This document shows, one piece after another, positions 7,803 through 16,879 of a DNA stretch of 64,000 nt. Source of the DNA: an uncultured Oscillospiraceae bacterium (GTDB taxonomy: Bacteria; Bacillota; Clostridia; Oscillospirales; Oscillospiraceae). Positions within the stretch are counted from its first letter, which is position 1, and the number at the start of each line of letters is the position of its first letter. Position numbers and translations under genes: made by a program. The DNA lies in contig CANRFT010000004.1 in the NCBI GenBank assembly GCA_947629955.1, forward strand, positions 26,263 to 90,262, in the 5' to 3' direction. The notes below the pieces were generated by a model. The model saw nothing but the letters and a program-made list of their open reading frames with translations. It was not told the DNA's origin and ran no database searches.

Positions 7803-8462
7803 ATGGAATTGACGATCCGGGTCTCGCCCGAAGAGGCTGAGGTCACGGTGGAAAAAAAGATCAACGGCGTGATCGCCCGAAAGACTGTCAGTGAGGAGCA
7901 GCTATTTTCCAGCATTCTGGACAGTCGTCAGATCAATGAGGTACACCCTACGGGACTGCTGCCCCTTGGCTGTATCGCGGCCACACTGAACCAAAACCAC
8001 ACCTGGTACTTTATCCGCTATCCAGAGCTGTATGCGGACATCACCTACATGGACACCGAATATCCCCACTTCCCGCTGCCGCGATTGGTGTTTGGCATCC
8101 AATACCTGCCCCGGGAGCAGAAGGTGGCGCTGACTGCCCTCTGCGTGGTGAAGGATGAACGGCTGACGCCGGACACCCCGCTGTACCGTTATCCATTTTC
8201 CAATGTGGGCGGCGGTGATCTCATCTGTCTGGGGAACAACGCCCTGCCGGTCTATAAAGACCCGACCAGGCTGCACACGCTGACGGCCTTCATCCTGCGT
8301 CTGCCCAACAACAACGACCACTATTCGGCGGACAACAACCGTATGAAAGCCGAGTACCGGGATCTGTTGGAGCTGATGAAGGACCGGGAGCCGGCGGCGT
8401 ACTACACGGATGTGCTGGTGGAGAGCGGACTAACGCTCAAAGATTTTATGAACAGGAGTTGA
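7803..8462 (+). CDS. E2/UBC-like protein, PRTRC system protein B type (Prok-E2_D)
   Basis: This 219-aa protein has the hallmark segment YPFSNVGGGDLICLGNNALP (130-149), with Cys142 in a CxGN context. It matches the Cys-containing PYWN...CxG motif of PRTRC-B/Prok-E2_D proteins as I know it. Those are described as divergent E2 ubiquitin-conjugating folds. PLPRLVFGIQYLP (91-103) is a likely beta-strand pair before the active-site loop. RBS AAAGGAGG stands inside the end of the preceding gene. With the JAB and E1-like genes it completes a protease/E1/E2 set; the ubiquitin-like partner is not seen. The E2 assignment rests on motif resemblance. Confidence 0.62.
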   Translation: MELTIRVSPEEAEVTVEKKINGVIARKTVSEEQLFSSILDSRQINEVHPTGLLPLGCIAATLNQNHTWYFIRYPELYADITYMDTEYPHFPLPRLVFGIQYLPREQKVALTALCVVKDERLTPDTPLYRYPFSNVGGGDLICLGNNALPVYKDPTRLHTLTAFILRLPNNNDHYSADNNRMKAEYRDLLELMKDREPAAYYTDVLVESGLTLKDFMNRS

Positions 8463-8466
8463 GCAA

Positions 8467-9369
8467 ATGGAACAAATGGGACCCAGAGAGATCCAGGCCG
8501 CGCTGGTCATGCCCTTCGCCCCGGAGGATCTGGAGTGGCGGCTGCAACAGGTCAACAAAGAAAAGCTGTGGGGCATCGCTGTCCCCTATGTGACCAACCG
8601 GGCCATTCAATCCCGCCTTGATGAGGTGGTCGGGCCGGAGAACTGGCGAAACGAGTACCGCCCCTGGCACGGGACCAAGACCAAGGACGCCCAGTTGTGC
8701 GGCATCTCCATCTGGTTCGAGGGCCGCGACTGGATCACCAAGTGGGACGGCGCCGAGGATTCGGACATCGAGCCTGTGAAGGGCGGCCTGTCCGACTCCA
8801 TGAAGCGGGCCGCTGTCCAGTGGGGCATCGGCCGGGTATTGTACAGCATGGACACTGTCTTTGTGGACGTGGAGCAGAAAGGAAACAGCTATGTGATCAG
8901 GCCCAGCGGACGGGCCAAGCTGGATAAAGCCTATCTGGACACGCTGGAGAAGCTGGGGCTCACCCCGGCCAAGCCTGGCGGCGTCCAGTCCCAGCTCACC
9001 CCGCGGCAGACCGGCGAGGCGGAGAAAAAGCAAGGAGCCGAAAATCAGTCCGGCGGAAAAAAAGATCAACCCGCGCCAGGTGGAAAGATCCGCCGCCTTC
9101 CTGTGAAGGGGCAGGAAACTCCGCCGGCGTACGAGTACAGGGTGGCAGCGGCCAAAGAGCAGAAGGGCATGAAGAGTACCAATACTATGGTCAGCCTGGT
9201 CACCCCGGACGGTGAAAAGTCCATCAAGGCCTTTGTGCGCGGCCCTCACCCGGAGCTGAAGCCGGACACGCTGCTGACCGGCACCCGGCTCACCCTCAAA
9301 CAGCAGGACACGGTGAAGTTCTATGTCCTGGAAAAGTTCCAGGTGGTCGAGCAGGAAAAGGCCGCTTAG
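8467..9369 (+). CDS. Rad52/Rad22-family single-strand annealing protein
   Basis: The N-terminal 165 residues carry the Rad52/22 pattern: MPFAPEDLEWRLQ, VTNRAIQSRLDEVVGPENWR and EPVKGGLSDSMKRAAVQWGI. Members anneal complementary single strands and promote recombination of phages and plasmids. The C-terminal third is a charged linker plus a small domain (KSTNTMVSLVTPDGEKSIKA) of unknown role. The 300-aa length is usual for phage-type members. It lies 4 bp after the E2-like gene and directly before the Rad50-like ATPase, suggesting a joint recombination or repair function. Confidence 0.85.
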   Translation: MEQMGPREIQAALVMPFAPEDLEWRLQQVNKEKLWGIAVPYVTNRAIQSRLDEVVGPENWRNEYRPWHGTKTKDAQLCGISIWFEGRDWITKWDGAEDSDIEPVKGGLSDSMKRAAVQWGIGRVLYSMDTVFVDVEQKGNSYVIRPSGRAKLDKAYLDTLEKLGLTPAKPGGVQSQLTPRQTGEAEKKQGAENQSGGKKDQPAPGGKIRRLPVKGQETPPAYEYRVAAAKEQKGMKSTNTMVSLVTPDGEKSIKAFVRGPHPELKPDTLLTGTRLTLKQQDTVKFYVLEKFQVVEQEKAA

Positions 9370-9382
9370 AAAAGGAGGCAGC

Positions 9383-11212
9383 ATGAGAAAAATCGAACGA
9401 TTCCAAATCACCGGCATGACCATCTCCGGCTTCAAGTCCTACCGGGAGCCGGCGGAGTTCACCTTTGGGGACCCCACGGTGATCACCGGCGGCAACGGCC
9501 AGGGCAAGTCCAGCATCGCGGACGCCATCGCTTTCGCGGTGACAGGGCTTCCCTTCTTCGGAGAGCGCGGGATCGACCGCCTCCACAATGAGGAGAGCCC
9601 GGAGCTGTTTATCAGTCTGCGCTTTGTGGACGGGGACGGAGCGCCTCATGAGCTGACCCGTACCCGGCAGCGGGACCGCATGACCATCACCTACGACGGC
9701 TATATGGTTCGGCAAACGGATCTGTGGGAGATGTTCGGGGAGCGGGATGTGTTCCTGTCCATCCTCAATCCGCTCTACTTTATCGAGGAACTGGGCGACA
9801 GCGGGAAGAACCTTTTGGAACGGTATCTGCCCGCGGTCTCCCATGAGCGGGTTTTGGAGCAACTTTCCCCAGAACTTCAGCTTGCCCTGAAGAATGAGGA
9901 GATCCTGTCCCCGGACGTCTATCTGAAAAACCTTCGCGCGGAGATTCGGGAGCTGGAGGAGCAGATCATCTACTGGAACGGCCAGAAGGATCTGGCCGCA
10001 ACCCAAGGCCAGGAGCACGACAGGGCCAAAGGCGAACTGGAGCGGCGCATTGCCGATCTGGACGCCGAGATCAAGTCCCTGGAGGCCCGGCAGTATGACG
10101 GTATCGACACCAAAGAGCTGGAGGACCGTCTGGTAGAGCTGAGCAATCGTTACAGCGAGGCCCTCCAGGATGGGCGGGCCGAGGCAGTACAGGCACAGGA
10201 AAAGCTCCGCGCCCTACGGGAAAAGATCGACCGGCGCCGGGAGGATCAGTATCAGTCTCCCTACGCCGAGATGACGGCCGTGCTGAAGGCCGCGGTCACT
10301 GAACTGGCCAAGCGGTATAACGAGGAAGTGACCACCTATCGGAGCTTTGCCCCCGGGATGGTGTGCCCCACCTGCCGCCGGCCTGTGACCGACGAAACGC
10401 TGCCTGAGGTACAGAGCTGTCTCAAAAAGGGCATCGCCGAGATCCTGACCGCTGGGAAGGAACAACGGGCCAAACTTCAGGAATTGAAGGAGCTGGATCA
10501 AAAAAGCGCCGGGACCTTTGAACAGTTCAAGGCGGACGACCTCTCCAAGTGGGAGGCTGAGGCCGCCGAGCTGGAAAAGGAATGCGCTGAAGCTAAGGAG
10601 GCCGGGCAGGCGGAGCAGATACAGGCGGAGATGCAGGCGCTGACCGCCGAACTGGAGTACGGCAGACTGAAGATAACGGAATATGACCGGCTGAGAGAGT
10701 GCCGGGAGGAACTGACCAGGTGTAAGGCGGAACAGTCCGCCCTCCAGTCTATGGCCAGCCAGGCCGCGCCCGACTTTGACGCCCGGATCGGCGAAGCCCA
10801 GGAGCGGATCGGAACGCTGAAGCGGAAGATCGCCAGCGCGGTGGTCTACCTCAGCAAGCGGGCCGAACTGACCTTCGCGCCGCTGAAGATGAACCGGGTG
10901 GAGATCTCCCTGTACGACGTGGTAAAGACCACCGGCGAGCTGAAGGACGTGTTCAAGTTCACCTACAACGGCCGGCGCTATGACCGGCTCTCCCTGTCCG
11001 AGAAGATCCGGGCGGGGATGGAGGTGTCCGAACTGATGAAGCGGCTCACCGGCCGCCGCTATCCCGTGTTCGTGGATAACATGGAATCTGTGGATGACCT
11101 GAACAACGTCCGCTCCACCGGGCAGATCATTCTGGCGAAGTGCGTCAGCAAGACGCCGCTCCAGGTCCGGCCCGTCAGGCCCATCCAGGCGGCGGAACAG
11201 AAAGCGGCATAA
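9383..11212 (+). CDS. Rad50/SbcC/RecF-like zinc-hook ATPase
   Basis: The 609-aa protein starts at ATG 9383, directly after AAAGGAGGCAGC. Walker A GGNGQGKSS is at 36-44, after a typical MTISGFKSY N-lobe. A long coiled coil (about 170-470) contains a CPTC zinc hook (Cys328, Cys331), then an LSLSEKIRAGMEV signature-like motif and Walker B YPVFVDN (about 560-566). It is much shorter than SbcC/Rad50 and no SbcD/Mre11 nuclease gene accompanies it. It may tether or remodel DNA ends for the Rad52-like protein. The gene order Rad52-like, ATPase, primase resembles recombination modules of large phages and ICEs. Confidence 0.85.
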   Translation: MRKIERFQITGMTISGFKSYREPAEFTFGDPTVITGGNGQGKSSIADAIAFAVTGLPFFGERGIDRLHNEESPELFISLRFVDGDGAPHELTRTRQRDRMTITYDGYMVRQTDLWEMFGERDVFLSILNPLYFIEELGDSGKNLLERYLPAVSHERVLEQLSPELQLALKNEEILSPDVYLKNLRAEIRELEEQIIYWNGQKDLAATQGQEHDRAKGELERRIADLDAEIKSLEARQYDGIDTKELEDRLVELSNRYSEALQDGRAEAVQAQEKLRALREKIDRRREDQYQSPYAEMTAVLKAAVTELAKRYNEEVTTYRSFAPGMVCPTCRRPVTDETLPEVQSCLKKGIAEILTAGKEQRAKLQELKELDQKSAGTFEQFKADDLSKWEAEAAELEKECAEAKEAGQAEQIQAEMQALTAELEYGRLKITEYDRLRECREELTRCKAEQSALQSMASQAAPDFDARIGEAQERIGTLKRKIASAVVYLSKRAELTFAPLKMNRVEISLYDVVKTTGELKDVFKFTYNGRRYDRLSLSEKIRAGMEVSELMKRLTGRRYPVFVDNMESVDDLNNVRSTGQIILAKCVSKTPLQVRPVRPIQAAEQKAA

Positions 11213-11234
11213 GAGAACGGAAGGGGGCGCACCC

Positions 11235-12290
11235 TTGGTCTTTGAGAAAATACCTATCGTGGAGACGGCCAGGCGGTGCGGGCTTGTCCTCGACCATCGG
11301 ACGCTGAGGCGTACCGAGGTCGAGGCAAGCTGCCCCTTCTGCGGCGACCACGGCAGGGGCAAATTCCATATGAGCCTCAACACCACAACTGATCAGTATC
11401 GGTGCAATCTCTGTGGAGCCCACGGCAACAGCGTCACGCTGTACGCCCGGCTCAACGGAGTGACAAATAAAGAGGCGTACCGGGAACTGACGAACGGCGA
11501 TAAGGTCATCCCTCTGCCGAAACAGCCGGTTCCCCAAAACACAGAACGGCAGCCGCTTCCATTGGCGGAGCGGCACGCCGCCTATTCCGATCTGCTGGAG
11601 CACCTGACCCTTCTGGACAGGCACCGGGACAATCTCCATGAGCGGGGCCTGTCCGACGCGCGTATCGACCGCAACCAATATAAAAGCATGCCGGAAACGG
11701 CGCGGGGGAGGAGACTGGCTGCCTCCCTCCTGCGCTCTCTCGGCCATGAACTGCTGGGTCTGCCCGGCTTTCGCACTTGGTATGACGACTGGACCCTGTC
11801 CGGACCAAACGGTTTCCTGATCCCTGTCCGAAATAAGGACGGGCTGATTCAGGGGCTGAAGATACGGCTGGACGACGGTGGATCCAATCGGAAATACCGC
11901 TGGCTGTCCAGCCGGGACCTACCCAATGGCACCCGGAGCTATTCCTGGGTCCACATCACCGGCGACGTTACACAGAAGCGGGCCTTTCTCACGGAGGGGC
12001 CGTTGAAAGGCGACGTGGCAAGCTTTCTCGCAAAGGATGCGCTGTTCGTCTGTATCGGCGGCGTCAACGCCCTGAACGGGCTGCGGGAGACGCTGACCGG
12101 ACTGGGCGTGACCCAGGTGGTGGAGGCCATGGACATGGATCAGATGACCAATCCCCAGGTAAGGAGCGCCGTGCTGGCCATGCGTAGGGAGGTTGCGAAG
12201 ATACCCGGCATAAAATACTCAAAATATACATGGGACCCGGCCTACAAGGGAGTGGACGACTACTTCCTCAGTCGGGTGAGCTCTATGTAA
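11235..12290 (+). CDS. DNA primase-like protein (CHC2 zinc finger + Toprim)
   Basis: TTG start with GGAAGGGGG upstream; 351 aa. The N-terminal zinc ribbon CPFC...CNLC (Cys33, 36, 57, 60) is of CHC2 primase type. A Toprim-like domain follows: FLTEGPLKGDVASFL supplies the first Glu and VVEAMDMDQM the DxD. It would prime replication of element DNA. The bacterial RNA-polymerase core region and the helicase-binding C-terminus of DnaG are shortened, as in plasmid and phage primases. Confidence 0.82.
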   Translation: MVFEKIPIVETARRCGLVLDHRTLRRTEVEASCPFCGDHGRGKFHMSLNTTTDQYRCNLCGAHGNSVTLYARLNGVTNKEAYRELTNGDKVIPLPKQPVPQNTERQPLPLAERHAAYSDLLEHLTLLDRHRDNLHERGLSDARIDRNQYKSMPETARGRRLAASLLRSLGHELLGLPGFRTWYDDWTLSGPNGFLIPVRNKDGLIQGLKIRLDDGGSNRKYRWLSSRDLPNGTRSYSWVHITGDVTQKRAFLTEGPLKGDVASFLAKDALFVCIGGVNALNGLRETLTGLGVTQVVEAMDMDQMTNPQVRSAVLAMRREVAKIPGIKYSKYTWDPAYKGVDDYFLSRVSSM

Positions 12291-12305
12291 CAAGGAGGAG
12301 AGCAA

Positions 12306-12923
12306 GTGGATGACAGAATCATGGTAAAAGCATGTCTCTCAGATAAAGGCGTCGAGTTTCAGACCTTTTCAAAGCAGTGGAGATCGTCCGGTTCGTTCTA
12401 TGTGCCTATTTTTCAACTGAGGCAGTTGGCCTCAAATCCGGAACTGGTGGTCTCCGATGTGAATTCCTTTGCTACCATGTGGTTGGACAGACGGAACGAC
12501 CGCCTGAGTATCCATTTTTCTTGGCTGTGCCGGGATGGGGACCGGCTGAACGGCAGGTATGAGCACGTTATCCTGCCCTACGGCTCCCTGATGGACGCTG
12601 TGGCGCGGCGCGATGAACCCGGCGCCCCCACCGAGTGGCGGGCGCTGTCTGAGGAAAAAAGACAATGGCCGAGATTTGTTTTCAAATCCAGGAACAATCT
12701 TCACGCGGCCCTGTCGGTCAAGCCGGTGCGCCGAAAGCTGGTCCGGTTCCTGCGGGACAATTTCAAGTGGCCCGGCGCCGACCAAATCGTCTTTTACGAC
12801 GATTTTGAGCCGTACAGCTTCGGCTTTACCGAGTTCTGCGGCGAGGCGCGGGGGATCACCGGAGGCGTGATCCTGCACGGCCGGGAGAATCTGAACACAG
12901 CGCGGTATTCCATCCATACATAA
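12306..12923 (+). CDS. Hypothetical protein, 205 aa
   Basis: GTG start preceded by AAGGAGGAG. The sequence mixes short beta and helical stretches. A C-terminal FYDDFEPYSFGFTEFCGE, followed by ITGGVILHGRENLNTARYSI, resembles a compact alpha/beta domain but no catalytic motif is certain. It is part of the operon between the primase and the next unknown gene. Confidence 0.65.
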   Translation: MDDRIMVKACLSDKGVEFQTFSKQWRSSGSFYVPIFQLRQLASNPELVVSDVNSFATMWLDRRNDRLSIHFSWLCRDGDRLNGRYEHVILPYGSLMDAVARRDEPGAPTEWRALSEEKRQWPRFVFKSRNNLHAALSVKPVRRKLVRFLRDNFKWPGADQIVFYDDFEPYSFGFTEFCGEARGITGGVILHGRENLNTARYSIHT

Positions 12924-12937
12924 AGGAGAGGAAGAAA

Positions 12938-13912
12938 ATGGGGACTATGTTGAACATGAACGACTTCATCGGAACGGCCCAGGGCAGCGCGGAGCATATG
13001 CTGGGAAAATTCCTGTATTTCTCCCTGGGCAATCTCCTGGTGGACAAAGAAAAGCTGGCCGATCTCTGTGAGGAACACGGGATGCCCTATACTGTCAGCG
13101 GCCGGCTGTCTGTGGCGGATGCCTTTCGCTCCGCCACCGGCGACATCAAAGAGCGCGTCCCTGTGACGGCTCATGGCGAGACCAATATCTATTTGGCCTA
13201 TTGCCGGGACAACAAGCGGACGGGAAGGATCCTGTCCCGGGAGCTGGTGAAGGAGACCCTGAACCGGCAGACCAACCGCTATGAGAAGCTGGCCAACATC
13301 AGCTACGACAAGGAGGACGGCGCCTTCCGTTGCGACAACCTGATGCCCGACGACGCCATCGACGTACAGGGCTGCTGCCGGCGGGCGGAGGAACTGTTCG
13401 AGCTCTACCAGCGGTGCGCCAACCGCAAGCAGGTGGAGACCATCTGCACCAACTTCCTGCGGAGCTTGGAGGCAACCAAGCTGAGTATCTGTGGGCATAT
13501 GTACTTTGTGCCCAGGACGCACATGGATCAGGTGGGCCGGTTCGAGGCGTTTATCGAACTGCTCAGTGAGATCAACCTCAATCAGACGCCGCTGACTGTG
13601 AACAGTTTTTACATCATCGACGATGAGAAGCAGCGCTCCAAGATGACCGAGGAGTTCTATACCGCCGTGAAAAAGGAGATCGCGGACTGCCAGGAGAGGT
13701 GCGACTACTTTATCAAGTCTGGCAGCCAAAGCCCGTCTATCATGGAGCGATGGGTGCTGAAGGTCCAGGGACTGGAGCAGAAGAAGCGGCACTATGAGGA
13801 GATCCTGCGCCGTGAGCTGGACGGCCTGGATGATGAGTTCGCCACGCTGAAGCTGCTGGCGTCTGAGCTCCAGGCCCGGTCCAGGAGCATCCGCGCTCAG
13901 CGGGCGGCGTGA
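12938..13912 (+). CDS. Hypothetical protein, 324 aa (DUF6744-like)
   Basis: RBS AAAGGAGAGG lies upstream of ATG. The product is mostly alpha-helical, with an N-terminal globular part and a C-terminal coiled coil (VLKVQGLEQKKRHYEEILRR). I associate this layout with DUF6744-type proteins of Firmicute mobile elements, but could not verify it. The stop overlaps the GTG start of parB, so the two are translationally coupled. Confidence 0.65.
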   Translation: MGTMLNMNDFIGTAQGSAEHMLGKFLYFSLGNLLVDKEKLADLCEEHGMPYTVSGRLSVADAFRSATGDIKERVPVTAHGETNIYLAYCRDNKRTGRILSRELVKETLNRQTNRYEKLANISYDKEDGAFRCDNLMPDDAIDVQGCCRRAEELFELYQRCANRKQVETICTNFLRSLEATKLSICGHMYFVPRTHMDQVGRFEAFIELLSEINLNQTPLTVNSFYIIDDEKQRSKMTEEFYTAVKKEIADCQERCDYFIKSGSQSPSIMERWVLKVQGLEQKKRHYEEILRRELDGLDDEFATLKLLASELQARSRSIRAQRAA

Positions 13913-14790
13913 CTATGGCCGCGAAAAAAGCTCTGACCCCGGTAGAGACGGTAGTACGCATCCCGCTGGAGCAGATGCACCCATTTCACGATCATCCTTT
14001 TGCGGTGCGGGACGACGCCTCCATGCGAGAGACCGCGGAGAGCGTCAGGGGCCACGGGGTACTGACCCCGGTGATCCTTCGCCCCATGGAGGGCGGGGGA
14101 TATGAGATCGTGTCAGGCCACCGCAGGGCGCGGGCCAGTGAACTGGCCGGCCTGGATACCGTCCCCGCAATTATCCGGGAGATGGACGACAACACCGCCA
14201 TTATTCTTGTCGTGGACAGCAATCTCCAGAGGGACAGTATCCTTCCCAGCGAGAGGGCTTGGGCCTATCGTATGAAGCTGGAGGCCATCAAGCGGCAGGG
14301 TGCGCGCAGCGATTTAACTTCTGCCCAAGTTGGGCAGAAGTCAATTTGGTCGGTCGAGCAAGTTGCAACAGATGCTGGTGCGAGTAAAACCCAAGTCCAG
14401 CGCTACATCCGTCTCACTGAATTGGTCCCGCCGCTGCTGGATCTTGTGGACCAGGAGGCCATAGGACTTACTGTCGCCGTAGAGTTGTCCTACCTCACCA
14501 AGGCAGAACAAAATCTCTTGGTGGAAACCATTGAAAGTGAGCAGGCCAGACCGTCGCGGTCCCAGGCCATGCGTCTCCGAAAACTCAGCGCGGCGCGTTT
14601 GCTCAACGAGGACACCGTGCTGGATGTGATGATGGAGCGGAAAAAGCCGGACCCCATCAAGGTGACTCTGACATGGGATGTGCTGCGCAGGTTTTTCCCG
14701 CGCTCTTCCACACCCCGCCAGATGGAAGGGGTCATCATTCGATTGCTGGAACTCTGGAAACAAAAGCGGCAGCGCGCCAAGGCGGGCTGA
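13909..14790 (+). CDS. parB: ParB/Spo0J-family partition protein
   Basis: GTG 13909 overlaps the previous stop; ATG 13915 is an alternative start. The ParB N-terminal CTP-binding/nuclease-like domain includes PFAVRDDASMRETAESVRGH, TPVILRP and the GHRRARA box. A KorB-like helix-turn-helix region follows (SIWSVEQVATDAGASKTQVQ). No ParA gene is visible in the window. It is the last gene of the operon and is followed by a strong terminator. It is the ParB half of the ParB-related/ThiF-related cassette. Confidence 0.9.
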   Translation: MTMAAKKALTPVETVVRIPLEQMHPFHDHPFAVRDDASMRETAESVRGHGVLTPVILRPMEGGGYEIVSGHRRARASELAGLDTVPAIIREMDDNTAIILVVDSNLQRDSILPSERAWAYRMKLEAIKRQGARSDLTSAQVGQKSIWSVEQVATDAGASKTQVQRYIRLTELVPPLLDLVDQEAIGLTVAVELSYLTKAEQNLLVETIESEQARPSRSQAMRLRKLSAARLLNEDTVLDVMMERKKPDPIKVTLTWDVLRRFFPRSSTPRQMEGVIIRLLELWKQKRQRAKAG

Positions 14791-14801
14791 ATTATGAGGC
14801 A

Positions 14802-14845
14802 GGCCCCCGGCTGGTTTTACACCAACCGGGGGCCTTCTTCGTTTC
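14802..14845 (+). terminator. Strong terminator ending the PRTRC-like operon
   Basis: A 9-bp GC stem (GGCCCCCGG / CCGGGGGCC), extended inside by TGGT/ACCA, is followed by TTCTTCGTTTCTTC. It is placed between the convergent parB and stalk-domain genes. Confidence 0.85.
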
Positions 14846-14848
14846 TTC

Positions 14849-15520
14849 TCACTTGATCCAGACGCCGGCGGCATCAAAGTTGCTGAACTGGTAGCCGCCC
14901 ATCGCAAACGCGGTGCCAAGGTTGTACTGGCCAAAGGTAAAATAGGCGGTCACCTCATAGCCGGGGGCAAAATCGCACTGTGTTTCCGCGGCCAGCCGCT
15001 CTGCGTAGGTCTTGATAGTGTCAGCGCTAATGGTCTTCCACCAGGTTTTGAAGTCCGCCATGGAGAGTGGGCCGCTGTACTTGACGGTAAAGATCTTTTC
15101 ACTGCCATAGTTGGTGACGGGCTTCTCCTTGACTGTCCACTGGCTTGCGAACTCCTCATAAGAGACCGTACTAAAAGGGGCAGCTGGGGCGAGGGTGGAC
15201 GGCTCGCCCTTCACGGAACCGTTGACAATGGCCATATTGCGGGCCGAATCGTAGTTGACCTCCAGGCCATAGGCCTCGGCCAGCGCCCGAAGCGGCGCAT
15301 AGGTGGTGCCGTTATAGACAAATACGAGGACCTCGTTGCCGTTGACATCCTTGGGCCGGAACACCTCGCCGTTGACCAGCACATTGATGGGACTTACGGT
15401 GAGGGTGCGGCTGCCGGTGGATGCCAGCGCGGGCAGGGACAGGACGCCGGTCATCAGGACGGCCATGACCAGAACGCCGCAGAGAAAGGGGATGAGTCTG
15501 GACTTGTTGTTGGTTTTCAT
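14849..15520 (-). CDS. Secreted copper-amine-oxidase-N (stalk) domain protein
   Basis: The 223-aa protein has ATG 15520 placed after GGAGGAAT. Its signal peptide has a basic start and hydrophobic core (IPFLCGVLVMAVLMTGVLSL) with an ALA-S cleavage site. The mature part opens with the stalk-domain pattern INVLVNGEVFRP and TTYAPLRALAEAYGLEVNYD. The C-terminal half (about 110 residues, several Trp and Tyr) is unknown. Such proteins are exported cell-surface or stalk modules in Firmicutes. It runs convergent to the operon, so it is a separate cargo gene. Confidence 0.8.
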   Translation of the reverse strand: MKTNNKSRLIPFLCGVLVMAVLMTGVLSLPALASTGSRTLTVSPINVLVNGEVFRPKDVNGNEVLVFVYNGTTYAPLRALAEAYGLEVNYDSARNMAIVNGSVKGEPSTLAPAAPFSTVSYEEFASQWTVKEKPVTNYGSEKIFTVKYSGPLSMADFKTWWKTISADTIKTYAERLAAETQCDFAPGYEVTAYFTFGQYNLGTAFAMGGYQFSNFDAAGVWIK

Positions 15521-16286
15521 ACTGATTCCTCCTAAGTTTTTTCGTCTGGTGACGGTCTTAGGATAGCGGATCATCAGTCTGTAAACAAGTTTGTAAAAAC
15601 GGGCTTTTGCCTGTCCGCGGTCGTTATAGTGACGGAGTTAAGGTGATTGACGGCTATTACCTTCATTGGCCCCTCCTTAATGAGGAGCAGGAGGAATTGC
15701 TCGTCCGGCTTAAATCACGCCTGAAAAGGAACGATTTGGAACTCTCAATACAAACACTTTGCGTGACGAGTTTTATGTGATCAGATATACGGCATTTCAT
15801 TCGACTCTATTTCATGCAAGGCGGCAAGAATTCACAAAAAATCCTCGCAAATTCCTGCTGTTTTCTTACAAAACATAACAAATTTTGAGAAATAAGACTA
15901 TGTATAATTCCTTTTCGACAATTTTTTCCAGATTGCTGTGCTATAGTGCAATCGCTCTAAAGGTTGGGAAGGTAGTACCATGAATCGACCCGGCTGAGTG
16001 ATCGTCTGCCCTCCCGTTGTCCTGTTGTGGGGGAGGCTTGCGCTCGATGGCGGTCTACTCATGGTGCGACTTCTGCCTGGAGAAGCAGAGAAAGAAAGTA
16101 ATATATAGAAGTCCGAGCTACTATAAGGCACCTCTTTCCCATAGTAAATATCCCTGTGCGGCCCGGAATGCGCTTCTGCGCGGTCTGTGCCGCTGTTTAT
16201 TATACTGGAATGTACAGCCTCGTGCCCGTGCCCCTCCCCTCCACATCAAGTTTTTACACTAAATAACTTGATGAGAAGGGAATAAT
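15521..16286. other. Non-coding/unclear stretch between stalk-domain and sigma-like genes
   Basis: About 765 bp with lower GC than the flanks in its middle part. The only plausible small gene is the 45-codon frame at 15643-15780. Other frames (for example 16017-16262 plus) have compositions and ends unlike genes. The end (16200-16286) is the leader of the sigma-like gene. Confidence 0.5.
15643..15780 (+). CDS. Possible small protein, 45 aa
   Basis: GTG start; the product reads VIDGYYLHWPLLNEEQEELL and continues with a basic amphipathic helix, a composition more gene-like than random. The ribosome binding site is weak. It may be a remnant of a longer gene. No family recognised. Confidence 0.25.
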   Translation: MIDGYYLHWPLLNEEQEELLVRLKSRLKRNDLELSIQTLCVTSFM

Positions 16287-16775
16287 ATGAATACGGACAA
16301 GAAAACTGATGTTATCAGGTTGCTGCAAACATATCATGACCGTGAGCGTCAGATGGCGCTCCTTCGCTACGAGCTTGAACATCCTATGCGCATCACACCG
16401 GACGATATGATTGAATCCATGAGCTTTGCCCATGGCGAACACCTGGGAAAAAGCGGCGGAGTTGACGTTGATAAAACCGCCCGAATTGCCATGGAATATC
16501 AAAAGCAGGTGGAATCCACAAATGCTGAAAACGTCCATGTGATTGCTGTGAAGCTGGATAAGCTGGTGCAGACGCAGGAAAGGCTCAAATTCTATGTCTC
16601 TCTCTTGAATTCCCGTGAGAGGGATGTGATCCAACTCATTTATTTTGAGGGCCGCTCGGCGGAAGAGGTTGCGTATGAACTGAGTGTCGCTGTGCGAACG
16701 GTACATAAAATCAGAGGTCGCGCGGTGGAACAGCTTGCTGAGATGTATGGTTTTACGGAGGTGGTGGGCAACTAA
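16287..16775 (+). CDS. Sigma-70 region-4-like / ArpU-type helix-turn-helix protein
   Basis: The 162-aa product has a C-terminal region (about 108-155) with a sigma-4-type HTH: LNSRERDVIQLIYFEGRSAE, then VAYELSVAVRTVHKIRGRA. The N-terminal half is charged and helical. Such proteins act as late-gene activators or sigma-like regulators in prophages and ICEs. It is isolated from its neighbours and precedes the excisionase/integrase pair. Confidence 0.7.
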   Translation: MNTDKKTDVIRLLQTYHDRERQMALLRYELEHPMRITPDDMIESMSFAHGEHLGKSGGVDVDKTARIAMEYQKQVESTNAENVHVIAVKLDKLVQTQERLKFYVSLLNSRERDVIQLIYFEGRSAEEVAYELSVAVRTVHKIRGRAVEQLAEMYGFTEVVGN

Positions 16776-16879
16776 AAGACATCGCGTACACATGATGGGC
16801 AGTATAAGGGCACAATTTGGTCGTAAAACGTGGATTGAAAAGGCATACACCCACATGGTATGATTAGGCTGTAAAAAGA

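Noticed and set aside
16017..16262. 81-codon frame upstream of the sigma-like gene
   Set aside because: Composition and weak start signal do not look like a gene, and it ends inside the leader of the next gene.
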